Origin: Chitinophaga eiseniae
GTDB lineage: Bacteria > Bacteroidota > Bacteroidia > Chitinophagales > Chitinophagaceae
Length of the DNA stretch: 64,000 bases
Direction of reading: 5' to 3'
Assembly: GCF_900167135.1 (NCBI RefSeq)
Contig: NZ_FUWZ01000003.1
Location: 372,001 to 436,000 of the forward strand
Shown here: piece by piece, positions 1 through 9,005 of the stretch
Numbering within the stretch: position 1 is the stretch's first letter
How the letters are laid out: every line of letters begins with the position of its first letter
Translations under genes and position numbers: made by a program
The notes under the pieces: model-generated
What the model was told of the DNA's origin: nothing
The model's input: only the letters and a program-made list of their open reading frames with translations
Database searches by the model: none

Positions 1-2
1 TG

Positions 3-1142
3 TTTCCCCTGATCTCACAGATGCTGGTGATGATGGTAGGTCAACTGTACCAAGATCCTTTTTCCCTTTCCGGCTCCTCCGCCGCTTATTTTTTCCGGCC
101 CGTTTACTTCTACCTGAAAAATTACCTGCCGATGTTTGCTATCGGCTCCCGTATCCTGCAGGAACGGGACAGTATCTCTTTCGAAGGGATGCTGCGCACC
201 ATGAAAAAGATCGCACTGTATTCCGCCGGCGTCGGCGTGCTGCAGTTATTTGTACAGGCAGTGCTGCATAACGACGTCCTCGGTGAATTACTGGGCCTGC
301 AGCAGCGGTATATGCTGGAACAGATCAATGGTCCCCTGGGCGTAAGGATACAGGCTTTCTTCGCCGAGCCGAAAGTTTTTTGCGCTTTTGTTTCCCTGAC
401 AATACCCGTCTTTTTACGCGACCGCAACTATAAATCGGCCTTCTGGGTTTTCCTGATGGCCGTGCAGACATCCTCCCAGACTTTCTGGATCAATATGCTG
501 TCGGCCGCCATTGTGTTTATGCTGCTACAGCCTATCCGGCTGGTGCGCTTCAAGGCGCTGGCCAGTCTGGGAGTGATTGTTTGTATTTTCCTCAGTATCG
601 CCTCCGCCAAGGATGTGCTGATGCAGTACTATCTGAAGAACCGGAACCAGCCTATTTCACGTATGCTGCTGGAACGGTCGCTCAGCAGGTACGATACTCA
701 GTACTGGCAGCCCAACAACCAGGTGCTGGGTATTCCATTGCAGCGCGATATGGAATTGCCGGTAGTAGATTTTCTCAGAGACCACCCTTACCTGTTGTGG
801 ACCGGCTACGGGCCGGGCAACAGCACTTTTATCCCCGGCCATTATTTCTCCGGGCAGCTGCGTTATATGCAGCAGCTGGAAGGCGTGGGCGGTCACAACC
901 TGAACATGCGCTGGTTTTATATCCTGGCGGAGTTCGGCCTTTTCGGCCTGCTGCTGTTCTTTTTATTGCTGACGAGGGCCGACAGACAGCTGCCGCCCTT
1001 TCAGCGGAACTACCTCGTGTATGTGGTAGTCTGCTTTTTTTTCAGCCAGATCGACTTGTTCCTTCTCATGACGGCCATGTTATGTCAACCGGCGCCGGAA
1101 GAGGAAGAGGCTGGTCAGCCCTTGTTAATAGGAGAGCAATGA
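3..1142 (+). CDS. O-antigen polymerase/ligase-like membrane protein (5' partial)
   Basis: Polytopic inner-membrane protein of the Wzy/WaaL type, expected to polymerise or attach lipid-linked polysaccharide units on the periplasmic side. The frame is open from the first full codon at the window edge (FPLISQ precedes the ATG at 21), so the true start probably lies outside. Hydrophobic segments alternate with a long soluble stretch (about residues 205-295 from ATG 21) that fits the large periplasmic loop of this family. The segment GHNLNMRWFYILAEFGLFG resembles the family's HN..L....E.G..G signature. The stop overlaps the next start as ATGA, so the two genes are translationally coupled. The family is too divergent to decide polymerase from ligase by eye. 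Confidence 0.7.
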   Translation, partial: FPLISQMLVMMVGQLYQDPFSLSGSSAAYFFRPVYFYLKNYLPMFAIGSRILQERDSISFEGMLRTMKKIALYSAGVGVLQLFVQAVLHNDVLGELLGLQQRYMLEQINGPLGVRIQAFFAEPKVFCAFVSLTIPVFLRDRNYKSAFWVFLMAVQTSSQTFWINMLSAAIVFMLLQPIRLVRFKALASLGVIVCIFLSIASAKDVLMQYYLKNRNQPISRMLLERSLSRYDTQYWQPNNQVLGIPLQRDMELPVVDFLRDHPYLLWTGYGPGNSTFIPGHYFSGQLRYMQQLEGVGGHNLNMRWFYILAEFGLFGLLLFFLLLTRADRQLPPFQRNYLVYVVVCFFFSQIDLFLLMTAMLCQPAPEEEEAGQPLLIGEQ

Positions 1143-2242
1143 GAATATATCTTGACAATATCGTTTTTTCAATTCAGCAGGCCGGCGGTGTTTCGGCCTA
1201 CTGGCTGGAGCTGCTGAATGGTGTTTGCCACAGCGGCCTGCCCGTCTACCTGCTGAATGCCAACCATGCCTCGGCTAACGTTTTTGAGCGGCAGATCGCC
1301 TATCAGCGGTGGCCGTGCATACGGGAGAGCATGCTGCCGCGGAGCGTGCTGCGTTACCTGCCGCTGCGATGCCGGCTTCCCGCCCGTGCCATTTTTCATG
1401 GCGGCTACCTGCGGGTGTCTCCGCAGAAAGATGTACTGAACATACTCACCGTGCATGACTTCGCACATGAACGGAAGCTGTCCAGTCCCTTTCCCCGCGG
1501 TCTTGTCAATATCCGGCAGAAAGCCTACGGCATCCGCAAAGCAGACGGCATTATCTGTATCTCCGACAGCACGCGGCAGGAGCTGCTGCATTTTTATCCG
1601 CAGACAGATCCGGCCAAGATCACCGTCATACACCATGGCATCAGCGACGACTTTTTCCCGCATGTGCTCACCGCACCACCGGGATTGGCAGCACACCTCA
1701 CCCAGCAGCCTTTTGTATTGTATGTAGGTGGCCGCAACCACTATAAGAACTTCCGGGCGGCCGTAGAAGCCGTCGCACTGTTGCCGCAGCCTTACCGCCT
1801 GGTAGCTGTGGGTGGCGGGCCGCTCACCAAAACAGAAACCGCACTGCTGCAACACCGTTTACCCGGCCGGCACCAGGTATTGCCTGTTGCCACCAACCAG
1901 GAACTGAACTACCTGTACAATCAGGCTTTCTGTTTGCTCTATCCTTCCGTTTACGAAGGATTCGGATTCCCGCCGGGAGAAGCCATGAAAGCGGGATGCC
2001 CCGTCGTAGGCTGTAACCGGACTTCCGTACCCGAAGTAGTGGGCGACGCCGGGCTGCTTACCGCCAACCCGCATGCCGAAGCCTTCGCCCTCAGTATCCG
2101 CCGCCTGGAATCCCGCCCCTTCCGGCAGCATATCATACAAAAAGGGTATCAGCAGGCCAGCCTCTTTTCCTGGAAAAAAACCATTACAGCAACCATTCGC
2201 TTTTATCATCATTGCTGGAACCATAAATTCTCGGAAACATGA
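1139..2242 (+). CDS. Glycosyltransferase family 4 (GT-B)
   Basis: Cytoplasmic GT4 transferase that should add one sugar to the growing lipid-linked repeat unit; donor and acceptor cannot be read from the sequence. The protein is 367 aa starting MRIYLDNIVFS, and the ATG overlaps the previous stop and follows a GGAG at 1131. The N-terminal acceptor domain begins with a GGVSAYW loop. The donor domain has YVGGRNHYKNF and the family signature EGFGFPPGEAM (E-x7-E type) followed by GCPVVGCNRTSVPEV. It lies in an operon with ATGA overlaps on both sides. The frame is open well upstream of 1139, but that part is antisense-like shadow over the previous gene. Confidence 0.88.
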   Translation: MRIYLDNIVFSIQQAGGVSAYWLELLNGVCHSGLPVYLLNANHASANVFERQIAYQRWPCIRESMLPRSVLRYLPLRCRLPARAIFHGGYLRVSPQKDVLNILTVHDFAHERKLSSPFPRGLVNIRQKAYGIRKADGIICISDSTRQELLHFYPQTDPAKITVIHHGISDDFFPHVLTAPPGLAAHLTQQPFVLYVGGRNHYKNFRAAVEAVALLPQPYRLVAVGGGPLTKTETALLQHRLPGRHQVLPVATNQELNYLYNQAFCLLYPSVYEGFGFPPGEAMKAGCPVVGCNRTSVPEVVGDAGLLTANPHAEAFALSIRRLESRPFRQHIIQKGYQQASLFSWKKTITATIRFYHHCWNHKFSET

Positions 2243-2994
2243 ATATCCTGTTTAAGCTGGCGGATGCCGCCAGAGTAATGATCCGCTCGGGGAGGGGGCC
2301 CGGCGCCTTCCTCCAGGGAGGGGCATCCATCGCCTCTACACAGCTTGTCTACAATTGCAGCCACTACATCCCGTCGCTGCATACTATCCTGGACGTGGGC
2401 GCCAACAAAGGACAGTTTGCTCTCGCCGTAGCACACCGCTACCCGCAGGCACGCATCTACTCCTTCGAACCGGTACCGGACACCTACACACTGCTGCAGC
2501 AATATACCCGGAAAATATCCGCCATCCGGGCGTTCAACTTCGCGCTGGGCAGCAGCGATGGTTCACTGGAGTTTTATAGCAACGCATATTCCCACGCGAG
2601 CTCTGCATTACAGGTATCGACAGCACAAATACAGCTGAAGCCTCAAACCGCCCACACCCGCAAAATGGCCGTCCCCGTAAAACGGCTCGACCAGCTGCCC
2701 GACATCCGGCTCAAAAGTCCCACCCTCCTGAAACTGGACGTACAAGGCTTTGAACGGGAAGTGCTGCGTGGCGCCACTACCTTGCTTCCGCAAATAGACT
2801 ATCTGTTGTTTGAAACTTCTTTCATTCCCATGTATGACGGTGAACCTTTGTTCGATGAAATGCATCATTTCGTAAAATCGCTCGGCTTTGATTTTATAGC
2901 GCCTGTCGGGTATCTGCAATCCGACAATCTACGTATCCTGCAAATGGACCTGTTGTACCAGAAACGAAATGACCAGTCAAATACCGGTATGTGA
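2239..2994 (+). CDS. FkbM family methyltransferase
   Basis: SAM-dependent methyltransferase of the FkbM family, 251 aa. In polysaccharide loci these usually methylate a sugar hydroxyl of the repeat unit. The SAM-binding motif I is LDVGANKGQFALAV at about residues 51-64, followed by the acidic loop YSFEPVPDTY. The post-motif LLKLDVQGFEREVLRGA is characteristic of the family. The start overlaps the previous stop (ATGA), so it is part of the same operon. The acceptor sugar is unknown. Confidence 0.87.
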   Translation: MNILFKLADAARVMIRSGRGPGAFLQGGASIASTQLVYNCSHYIPSLHTILDVGANKGQFALAVAHRYPQARIYSFEPVPDTYTLLQQYTRKISAIRAFNFALGSSDGSLEFYSNAYSHASSALQVSTAQIQLKPQTAHTRKMAVPVKRLDQLPDIRLKSPTLLKLDVQGFEREVLRGATTLLPQIDYLLFETSFIPMYDGEPLFDEMHHFVKSLGFDFIAPVGYLQSDNLRILQMDLLYQKRNDQSNTGM

Positions 2995-3021
2995 TTACTA
3001 ACAGTTTATGCATTTGTGCTT

Positions 3022-4407
3022 ATGAAAACCGCGCTTAATGTACCGCTACTGCTCAGGCAACTTGTTGACTGCCTTATTCTCACCCTCGCCTTCCTGCTGG
3101 CCCTGGAAACCACAGGCGCATCCCCCTATCCGGCGAACATTCCTGTATGGTGTATCAGCACCATCAGCTGGCTCGCCACCGGTCTTTACCTGCACCTGTA
3201 CGACGATTTCCGCTCCCGCCCTTTCTCCTTTGAGTTTATGGCGATCATCAAAACGCTGCTGCTGCACGTTTGTATCCTTACCTTCATCCTATTTTATTTC
3301 TTCAAATTCTTCCATGCTCCCCGCGCCTTTATCGGCGTATATAGCCTATATATCCTTATCGGCATGATGTTCTCCAAAATCCTGATCAAAAAATTATTTC
3401 TCCGGATCAGGACCAATGGTTACAATGTAAAAAATATACTGATCGTAGGGGCCGGCGAAACCGCCATGCATTTCCATGATACCATCGCCACCAACGATCA
3501 TTTCGGTTACCAGTGTATTGGTTTTGTGGACAATATTCCCAACCAGGCGCTCAACGGCAAGTACCTGGGTCCGCTCTCCTCCCTCGGGCATATCCTGGAA
3601 AATCATGAGATCGACGATGTGGTGCTGGCCATCCCCGAAAGCAGCCGCGAAGAAACAGAAAGCATCATCGTAGCCAGTGAAAAAGCTGCCAAACGGGTAA
3701 AAATTATCGCCAGCTGCTATCAGCACTGCACCTCCACGGTAAGCATGAGCCTCTTCGGTAATTTCCCGGTGATCACCATCCGTTCTTCCCCGCTGGACCA
3801 CACCGGTAACCAGCAGCTCAAGCGGCTGTTCGATATTTGTTTCACCCTCTTTTTACTGGTTACGTTCTCGTGGCTCTTCCTGCTGATCGCCGTTCTCGTG
3901 AAAATAACCTCTCCGGGACCAGTTATCTACAAACAGGAAAGGTGGGGACTGAAAAATAAAAAACTGACCATTTATAAATTCCGGACCATGACCATTAACA
4001 GCGAATGGAACAGCGACGGCACCTACCGGCTGACAACCCGCAACGACCCGCGGGTAACACGGATAGGCAGGCTGCTACGCCATACCAACCTCGACGAACT
4101 GCCCCAGTTCTTCAATGTGCTGAAAGGCGATATGTCTTTCGTCGGTCCGCGGCCACACGTAACCCCCATGCACCTGGAACTGCAGAAAACAGTACAGCAC
4201 TATATGCTGCGCCACCTGGTGAAACCCGGTATCACCGGCTGGGCACAGGTAAACGGCTGCCGCGGCGAAAGCGAGCAGCTGGACCGCCAGCAGCAACGCA
4301 TCAATATGGATAACTGGTACATCGAAAACTACAGCTTCTGGCTCGACTGCCAGATTATATTCCAGACAATTGTGAATATGATTAAAGGAGATAAAAATGC
4401 CTATTGA
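3022..4407 (+). CDS. Undecaprenyl-phosphate sugar phosphotransferase, WcaJ type
   Basis: Initiating membrane enzyme that moves a sugar-1-phosphate from UDP-sugar to undecaprenyl phosphate, the first step of the polysaccharide. The N-terminal half has several membrane helices and a CoA-binding-like Rossmann region (NILIVGAGETAM, about residue 140). The C-terminal half is the bacterial sugar transferase domain: a membrane-associated helix at about 268-295, then SPGPVIYKQERWG, IYKFRTM, LDELPQFFNVLKGDMSFVGP and KPGITGWAQVNGCRGE. ATG 3022 gives 461 aa; a GTG at 3016 is a possible alternative. The coding end overlaps the next start by 11 bases. Confidence 0.9.
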   Translation: MKTALNVPLLLRQLVDCLILTLAFLLALETTGASPYPANIPVWCISTISWLATGLYLHLYDDFRSRPFSFEFMAIIKTLLLHVCILTFILFYFFKFFHAPRAFIGVYSLYILIGMMFSKILIKKLFLRIRTNGYNVKNILIVGAGETAMHFHDTIATNDHFGYQCIGFVDNIPNQALNGKYLGPLSSLGHILENHEIDDVVLAIPESSREETESIIVASEKAAKRVKIIASCYQHCTSTVSMSLFGNFPVITIRSSPLDHTGNQQLKRLFDICFTLFLLVTFSWLFLLIAVLVKITSPGPVIYKQERWGLKNKKLTIYKFRTMTINSEWNSDGTYRLTTRNDPRVTRIGRLLRHTNLDELPQFFNVLKGDMSFVGPRPHVTPMHLELQKTVQHYMLRHLVKPGITGWAQVNGCRGESEQLDRQQQRINMDNWYIENYSFWLDCQIIFQTIVNMIKGDKNAY

Positions 4408-5668
4408 TAAAAACAACAAGGGCAAACGTATCCTGATGATCACCAGTAATTACGCGCCGGAGCCCAACGGCGTCGGCAAGTATAACGGAGAACTGGTACA
4501 GTGGCTGGCAGATAAAGGATATGATTGCACCGTACTCACAACTTACCCCTATTACCCCGACTGGAAGATCAGCAGCGCCTATCGCCCTAAAAAATATTTT
4601 TTCTCCCGGGAAACTGTTGTCGAAGGAGGCAGGCCCGTCAGTGTGTACCGTTGCCCGCATTATGTACCGGTACAGCCTTCGGGCAGCAAACGCGTACTGC
4701 AGGACGTCACTTTCAGCCTCGCCGCCTCAGGGAAAATGCTGCACTTACTGCTGCAGCGGCGTTTTGATGTGGTGATCTCCGTTGCCCCCTCTTTCCACCT
4801 TGGCTTACTGGCTGCCGGTTACAAAACCCTGCGGCGCTCCCGTTTTATTTACCATATCCAGGACATGCAGATAGAAGCTGCCCGCAACCTGGGCATGCTG
4901 CGTTCATCCTGGTTGCTGCGGCAGTTGTTCCGGCTGGAGAAATATATCCTGCGGCGGGCAGACGTGGTGTCCTCCATTTCTCCCCAGATGGTCAGCAGTA
5001 TTGCCGGCAAAGCAGCGCGGGAAGTACGGCTTTTCCCCAACTGGGTAGACGTGGCGCGGTATTACCCATTGAATAACCGCAGCGCACTCAAAGAACAGTT
5101 TGGATTCTCTGCCGGGGAAAAAGTGGTCCTGTATTCCGGCGCACTGGGTGAAAAGCAGGGACTGGAAACTTTATTGCTGGCAGCACGGCAGTTGCAGCAA
5201 CGGGCACATATCCGTTTTGTGATCTGCGGTGATGGTCCCTACCGGCAGCAGTTGGAAGCCCTTGCCGCCGAATGGCAGCTGTCACATGTTCGTTTTATGC
5301 CGCTGCAACCGGCCACCCGCTTCAACGGGTTTCTGAATATGGCGGACCTTCACCTGGTGATACAGAAAGGACAGGCCAGCGATCTCGTGATGCCGTCCAA
5401 ACTCACCACCATCCTCGCAGTGGGCGGAGTGCCTGTTGTGACGGCCAACGAAGGCTCAGGCCTACATGAACTGATCAATCATCACCGTATAGGCATTTCC
5501 GTAAGAGCAGACGATGCTGTGGCATTAAGTGAGGCGATTGTGCTGGGACTGGAAGGAGAAAACAGCGTGATAGCCGCCAACGCGCGCAGGTACGCGCAGG
5601 AGCAGCTGGCCATCGATCATATCATGGAACGTTTCGAACGGGAGATCCTGTGGGGGCCGCAGGCCTGA
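4397..5668 (+). CDS. WcaI-like glycosyltransferase (GT4)
   Basis: GT-B fold transferase of 423 aa resembling the colanic-acid enzyme WcaI. The N-terminus RILMITSNYAPEPNGVGKYN and the TTYPYYPDW segment are typical of that group. The donor domain shows VVLYSGALGEKQGLETLL, FVICGDGPYR and a basic VMPSKLTTILAVGGVPVV stretch. It overlaps the WcaJ-type gene by 11 bases and ends the plus-strand operon. Its last 47 bases overlap, tail to tail, the end of the opposite-strand methyltransferase. The sugar specificity is not known. Confidence 0.85.
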   Translation: MPIDKNNKGKRILMITSNYAPEPNGVGKYNGELVQWLADKGYDCTVLTTYPYYPDWKISSAYRPKKYFFSRETVVEGGRPVSVYRCPHYVPVQPSGSKRVLQDVTFSLAASGKMLHLLLQRRFDVVISVAPSFHLGLLAAGYKTLRRSRFIYHIQDMQIEAARNLGMLRSSWLLRQLFRLEKYILRRADVVSSISPQMVSSIAGKAAREVRLFPNWVDVARYYPLNNRSALKEQFGFSAGEKVVLYSGALGEKQGLETLLLAARQLQQRAHIRFVICGDGPYRQQLEALAAEWQLSHVRFMPLQPATRFNGFLNMADLHLVIQKGQASDLVMPSKLTTILAVGGVPVVTANEGSGLHELINHHRIGISVRADDAVALSEAIVLGLEGENSVIAANARRYAQEQLAIDHIMERFEREILWGPQA

Positions 5669-6458
5669 TAGCCACGATATTCTGGAAAGAAAAAATCTCA
5701 TAGTGTGCGGGGTGATATTTGCCAAGTGGTTGTAATCCGTCCGGCAGCAGACGATAGAAGTGATATCCCGGCAGCAGGTCGATGATATCTTTAAAGAAAG
5801 TACGGGAGATGACATTCATCTCATTAAACTCTATTTGTATCGCACTCACCCTGCCTTCGGCGATACAGTGCCGGGCGCCTTTCAGCACAGGCAGCTCATG
5901 TCCTTCGGTATCAATTTTCAACAGGGCGATTTGATCAATCTGACGGGAAGCTACAAATTCGTCCAGCGTAGTTTGAGTGATCGCTACCGCCTCTGCCACA
6001 CCTTCATGCAGCGTTTCAATCACCTCGCGGTACATGCTGGCGTGCTCGGAACCGCCGGCGCCGGAATAGTCATAGATAACCGTTTCGGCTTCCTGGTCCC
6101 CTGCCGCCATCCACACGGGTGTGAAATCGTTTTTTATGGCGCAGGCTTTCAGCTGCTGGTAAGCTACCGGATGCGGTTCAAATGCGTAGATCGGCAGATG
6201 TACATCATACTTTCGCAGCATTTCAGAATAGTGACCTACATTGGCGCCAATGTCGAATATGACACCGGAAGAGAGCATGTCCCTTCTTTTCAGATAGCGG
6301 ATAAAAGCCCGTTCACCGGAAACCCGCTCATTTTCGTGGTTCCTGATGCCCAGTCCCCACATGCTGATTTTGTAAACGATGAGGTGTAGGGGATAAAATA
6401 ATTTTCTAACAAACAAAAAGACAAACAACTGTTTGCCGGCACGACCAATTCTGTGCAT
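5622..6458 (-). CDS. FkbM family methyltransferase, opposite strand
   Basis: A second FkbM-type SAM methyltransferase, 278 aa, only distantly similar to the one at 2239. It shows VIFDIGANVGHYSEML (motif I, about residue 68), IYAFEPHPVAYQQL and IALLKIDTEGHELPVLKGA. An N-terminal basic and hydrophobic stretch (residues 1-35) may attach it to the membrane. It converges on the polysaccharide operon and shares 47 bases with it, so the two transcripts are antisense at their ends. A role in modifying the same glycan is inferred from position only. Confidence 0.82.
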   Translation of the reverse strand: MHRIGRAGKQLFVFLFVRKLFYPLHLIVYKISMWGLGIRNHENERVSGERAFIRYLKRRDMLSSGVIFDIGANVGHYSEMLRKYDVHLPIYAFEPHPVAYQQLKACAIKNDFTPVWMAAGDQEAETVIYDYSGAGGSEHASMYREVIETLHEGVAEAVAITQTTLDEFVASRQIDQIALLKIDTEGHELPVLKGARHCIAEGRVSAIQIEFNEMNVISRTFFKDIIDLLPGYHFYRLLPDGLQPLGKYHPAHYEIFSFQNIVAIRPAAPTGSPVRNVP

Positions 6459-6642
6459 ATGTTTCCGGTATTAAAGGGTAAAATGTTGCAGCCGTCAACG
6501 CTTGTTGAAGATACATCTTCGGAAGGACAAATACTTATTCATTTTGTTCATTCCCCAAACCGCTCAATGCCTTATTCACCGGGCCAAACAGATGATCTTC
6601 GTCATAACGGCCACATCAATGAGAAGGACTCCTTATAAACAC

Positions 6643-6680
6643 AAAAAAGCCTTTAAACGGGGTAGTTTAAAGGCTTTTTT
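6643..6680 (-). terminator. Intrinsic terminator after the hydroxyproline operon
   Basis: Perfect inverted repeat: GCCTTTAAAC at 6649-6658 and GTTTAAAGGC at 6665-6674 with a 6-base loop, flanked by A6 on one side and T6 on the other. Read on the minus strand it lies 23 bases after the stop at 6703 and ends in a U6 tract. It can also work in the plus direction. Confidence 0.9.
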
Positions 6681-6702
6681 GTTGTTTCATTTTTGCGGGC
6701 TT

Positions 6703-7953
6703 TCACCGCTTAAACCTTTCGGGGTGGAAAGGTTGCAGGTCCATCGACGCCGGCTGTCCGGCCACCAGTTCAGCCACCAGTTTTCCGGTAGCTGCACCGA
6801 GGCTGATGCCCAGCATGGAGTGACCTGTAGCTACTGTTACATTGGGATACCGGGACAGGTTGCCGATATAAGGCAGACCATCGGCGCTGCAGGGCCGGTA
6901 GCCGTACCATACCTGGTCCGCCGGGGGCACCGCCATATCAAAGCCGGGAAAGTACCGTTTCACCGAATCGAAGATACCCTGCACGCGCCGCATCCGCGGA
7001 GGTGTATGCAACGGGGTGATCTCCATCGTTCCCCCGAAGCGGATTTTGTTGCCATCGAGGGGAGAGATAGCTACCCTGGCTTCGCTGAGGATGATGGAAT
7101 GATGTACTTTGAACGGTGTATTTTCAAACGTAACAGAATATCCTCTGCCGCCTACCATGGGGATATCAAGCTTCAGTTCCCTGGCGAGGGCGGAGCTCCA
7201 CACACCGGCGGCCAGCACTACATGATCGGCTTCCAGCGTGGCAGCAGCGGTACGGATACCGGTGATCCGGGTGCCAGTGGCTGCGAAGCCGGTCACCTCC
7301 TGATGCGGGATAAACTGTACGCCCTGTTTTTCCAGGTAAGTCAGCATGTTGCGCATCAGCAGATTGGGATACAACTGCGAATCGCCGGGGAAGTATACTG
7401 CGCCCAGCGCTTCCAGCGTCATCCCCGGTTCCATTTGCGTGACCTCTTCCCTGCCAAGCACGCGGGCTTCTATGCCCAGCGCCGCGGCCTCTTTCACCGT
7501 TTCATGTGCATGATGGGCGTTCTGTTCTGTCTGGAACAGTTCCATCATACCGATGGGCGCATAGGCAAAATCCAGGCCGGGCACGGTAGTCCACGATTCA
7601 TACAGCTGTTTGCTGAGCAGCGCGATGTCGCGCAGCGGAGCCGCCGAGCGTTCCACATGTTGCCGGGTAGCGCTCTTCATAAACTTCAGGCCCCAGTTGA
7701 CCAGCTCGCGGTTGAGCGATGGCTGTATATAAAACGGGCTGGACGCGTTCAGCATCCATTTAAGGCCTTGCCGCACAATACCGGGAGTAGCAAGCGGCAC
7801 GAAGTGGCTGGGACAAACGTATCCCGCATTACCGTAAGAACAGCCCTGCAACATATCTGTCCTGTCCACCACCGTAACGCTGTAGCCTGCCTGTTGCAGG
7901 TAATAGGCGCTGCCCAGTCCGATAATACCGCCGCCAATGATAATTACTTTCAT
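6703..7953 (-). CDS. FAD-dependent D-hydroxyproline dehydrogenase-like oxidoreductase (DadA family)
   Basis: DAO-fold FAD enzyme, 416 aa, expected to oxidise cis-4-hydroxy-D-proline to 1-pyrroline-4-hydroxy-2-carboxylate. The N-terminus MKVIIIGGGIIGLGSAYYLQ is the dinucleotide-binding motif, which fixes the start at 7953 although the frame stays open 30 codons further upstream. Later signatures are DHVVLAAGVWSSALA and WYGYRPCSADGLPYIG near the C-terminus, then NVTVATGHSMLGISLG. The epimerase gene ends 8 bases upstream. The substrate is assigned from the operon, because the protein family alone would allow a general D-amino acid dehydrogenase. Confidence 0.85.
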   Translation of the reverse strand: MKVIIIGGGIIGLGSAYYLQQAGYSVTVVDRTDMLQGCSYGNAGYVCPSHFVPLATPGIVRQGLKWMLNASSPFYIQPSLNRELVNWGLKFMKSATRQHVERSAAPLRDIALLSKQLYESWTTVPGLDFAYAPIGMMELFQTEQNAHHAHETVKEAAALGIEARVLGREEVTQMEPGMTLEALGAVYFPGDSQLYPNLLMRNMLTYLEKQGVQFIPHQEVTGFAATGTRITGIRTAAATLEADHVVLAAGVWSSALARELKLDIPMVGGRGYSVTFENTPFKVHHSIILSEARVAISPLDGNKIRFGGTMEITPLHTPPRMRRVQGIFDSVKRYFPGFDMAVPPADQVWYGYRPCSADGLPYIGNLSRYPNVTVATGHSMLGISLGAATGKLVAELVAGQPASMDLQPFHPERFKR

Positions 7954-7961
7954 AGTCTGTA

Positions 7962-8963
7962 TCAGATTACCTGTAGTCCGTAAGCATAAGGGTCGTCTTC
8001 CGGATCGATCGAAATAGTGTTGTAGCCGTATACTCTTGCCCATCCTTCGATGCTGGGACGGATGGCCGGCATGCCGCCCACGCTGGTTTCTTCTTCTATC
8101 CTGCCGGTGAAGCGGGAGCCGATGATGCTTTCATGTACGAAAGCGTCGCCGCTTTTCAGTTTGCCTTTGGCATACCATTGCGCCATCCGGGCGGATGTGC
8201 CGGTACCGCAGGGAGAGCGGTCGATGGCCTTGTCGCCGTAGAACACTGCGTTCCGCGCGGTGGAGGTGGAATCCATGACCGCGCCGGTCCACAGTACGTG
8301 AGAGCAGCCATTGATATTCGGATTGTCAGGATGCACGAAACTTCTATTTTCGTTTATCCGTTTACGTAACACCCTGGCCCATTCGATCAGCTGGGAAGCG
8401 GTAAAATGTTCCAGTCCGGGGAAGCGGTCCTGTACCTCTACGATGGCGTAGTAGTTACCGCCATAGGCCACATCTACGGTGAGCGGTCCCAGATCGGGGC
8501 AGTCTACCACGATGCCGGTGGCGGCCAGGTAGGACGGTACGTTGGTAAGCTTCACGCTTTTCACTTTGTTACCCTGCTGTTGGTATTTTACCTCTACCAG
8601 TCCTGCCGGTGTTTCCATTCTTACCTTGCCGCGTACCTTCGGGTTGATCAGTCCTTCTTCGATGGCGATGGTGATGGTACCGATAGTGCCATGGCCACAC
8701 ATGGGCAGGCAGCCGCTGGTTTCGATAAAGAGCACCGCCACATCGTTGGCCGGGTCATGGGGCGGATAAAGAATGCTGCCGCTCATCATATCATGCCCGC
8801 GCGGTTCGAACATCAGGCCTTTGCGGACCCAGTCATATTCGCGGAGAAAGTGATCTCGTTTTTCACTCATACTGGCGCCCTGCAGGACGGGGCCGCCGCC
8901 GGCCACGAGCCTGACAGGGTTGCCGCAGGTATGTGCATCGATGCAAAAAAAAGTATGCTTCAC
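7962..8963 (-). CDS. 4-hydroxyproline 2-epimerase (proline racemase family)
   Basis: Cofactor-independent epimerase of 333 aa converting trans-4-hydroxy-L-proline to cis-4-hydroxy-D-proline, the first step of the pathway. The start MKHTFFCIDAHTCGNPVRLV is typical. The two catalytic thiols are in LPMCGHGTIG (about residue 91) and DRSPCGTGTSA (about residue 252). Having Cys in both places fits a racemase or epimerase rather than a dehydratase, which has Thr at the second. Neighbouring genes supply the remaining steps, which favours hydroxyproline over proline as substrate. Confidence 0.9.
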   Translation of the reverse strand: MKHTFFCIDAHTCGNPVRLVAGGGPVLQGASMSEKRDHFLREYDWVRKGLMFEPRGHDMMSGSILYPPHDPANDVAVLFIETSGCLPMCGHGTIGTITIAIEEGLINPKVRGKVRMETPAGLVEVKYQQQGNKVKSVKLTNVPSYLAATGIVVDCPDLGPLTVDVAYGGNYYAIVEVQDRFPGLEHFTASQLIEWARVLRKRINENRSFVHPDNPNINGCSHVLWTGAVMDSTSTARNAVFYGDKAIDRSPCGTGTSARMAQWYAKGKLKSGDAFVHESIIGSRFTGRIEEETSVGGMPAIRPSIEGWARVYGYNTISIDPEDDPYAYGLQVI

Positions 8964-9005
8964 GATGGATGTATTTGCTGGTTAATAAAATGGTGGCGCC
9001 TAACG

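Noticed and set aside
6502..7983. A 493-codon open frame on the plus strand
   Set aside because: It is antisense to the FAD dehydrogenase gene, whose motifs are intact, and its translation is His-, Gly- and Arg-rich without any domain.
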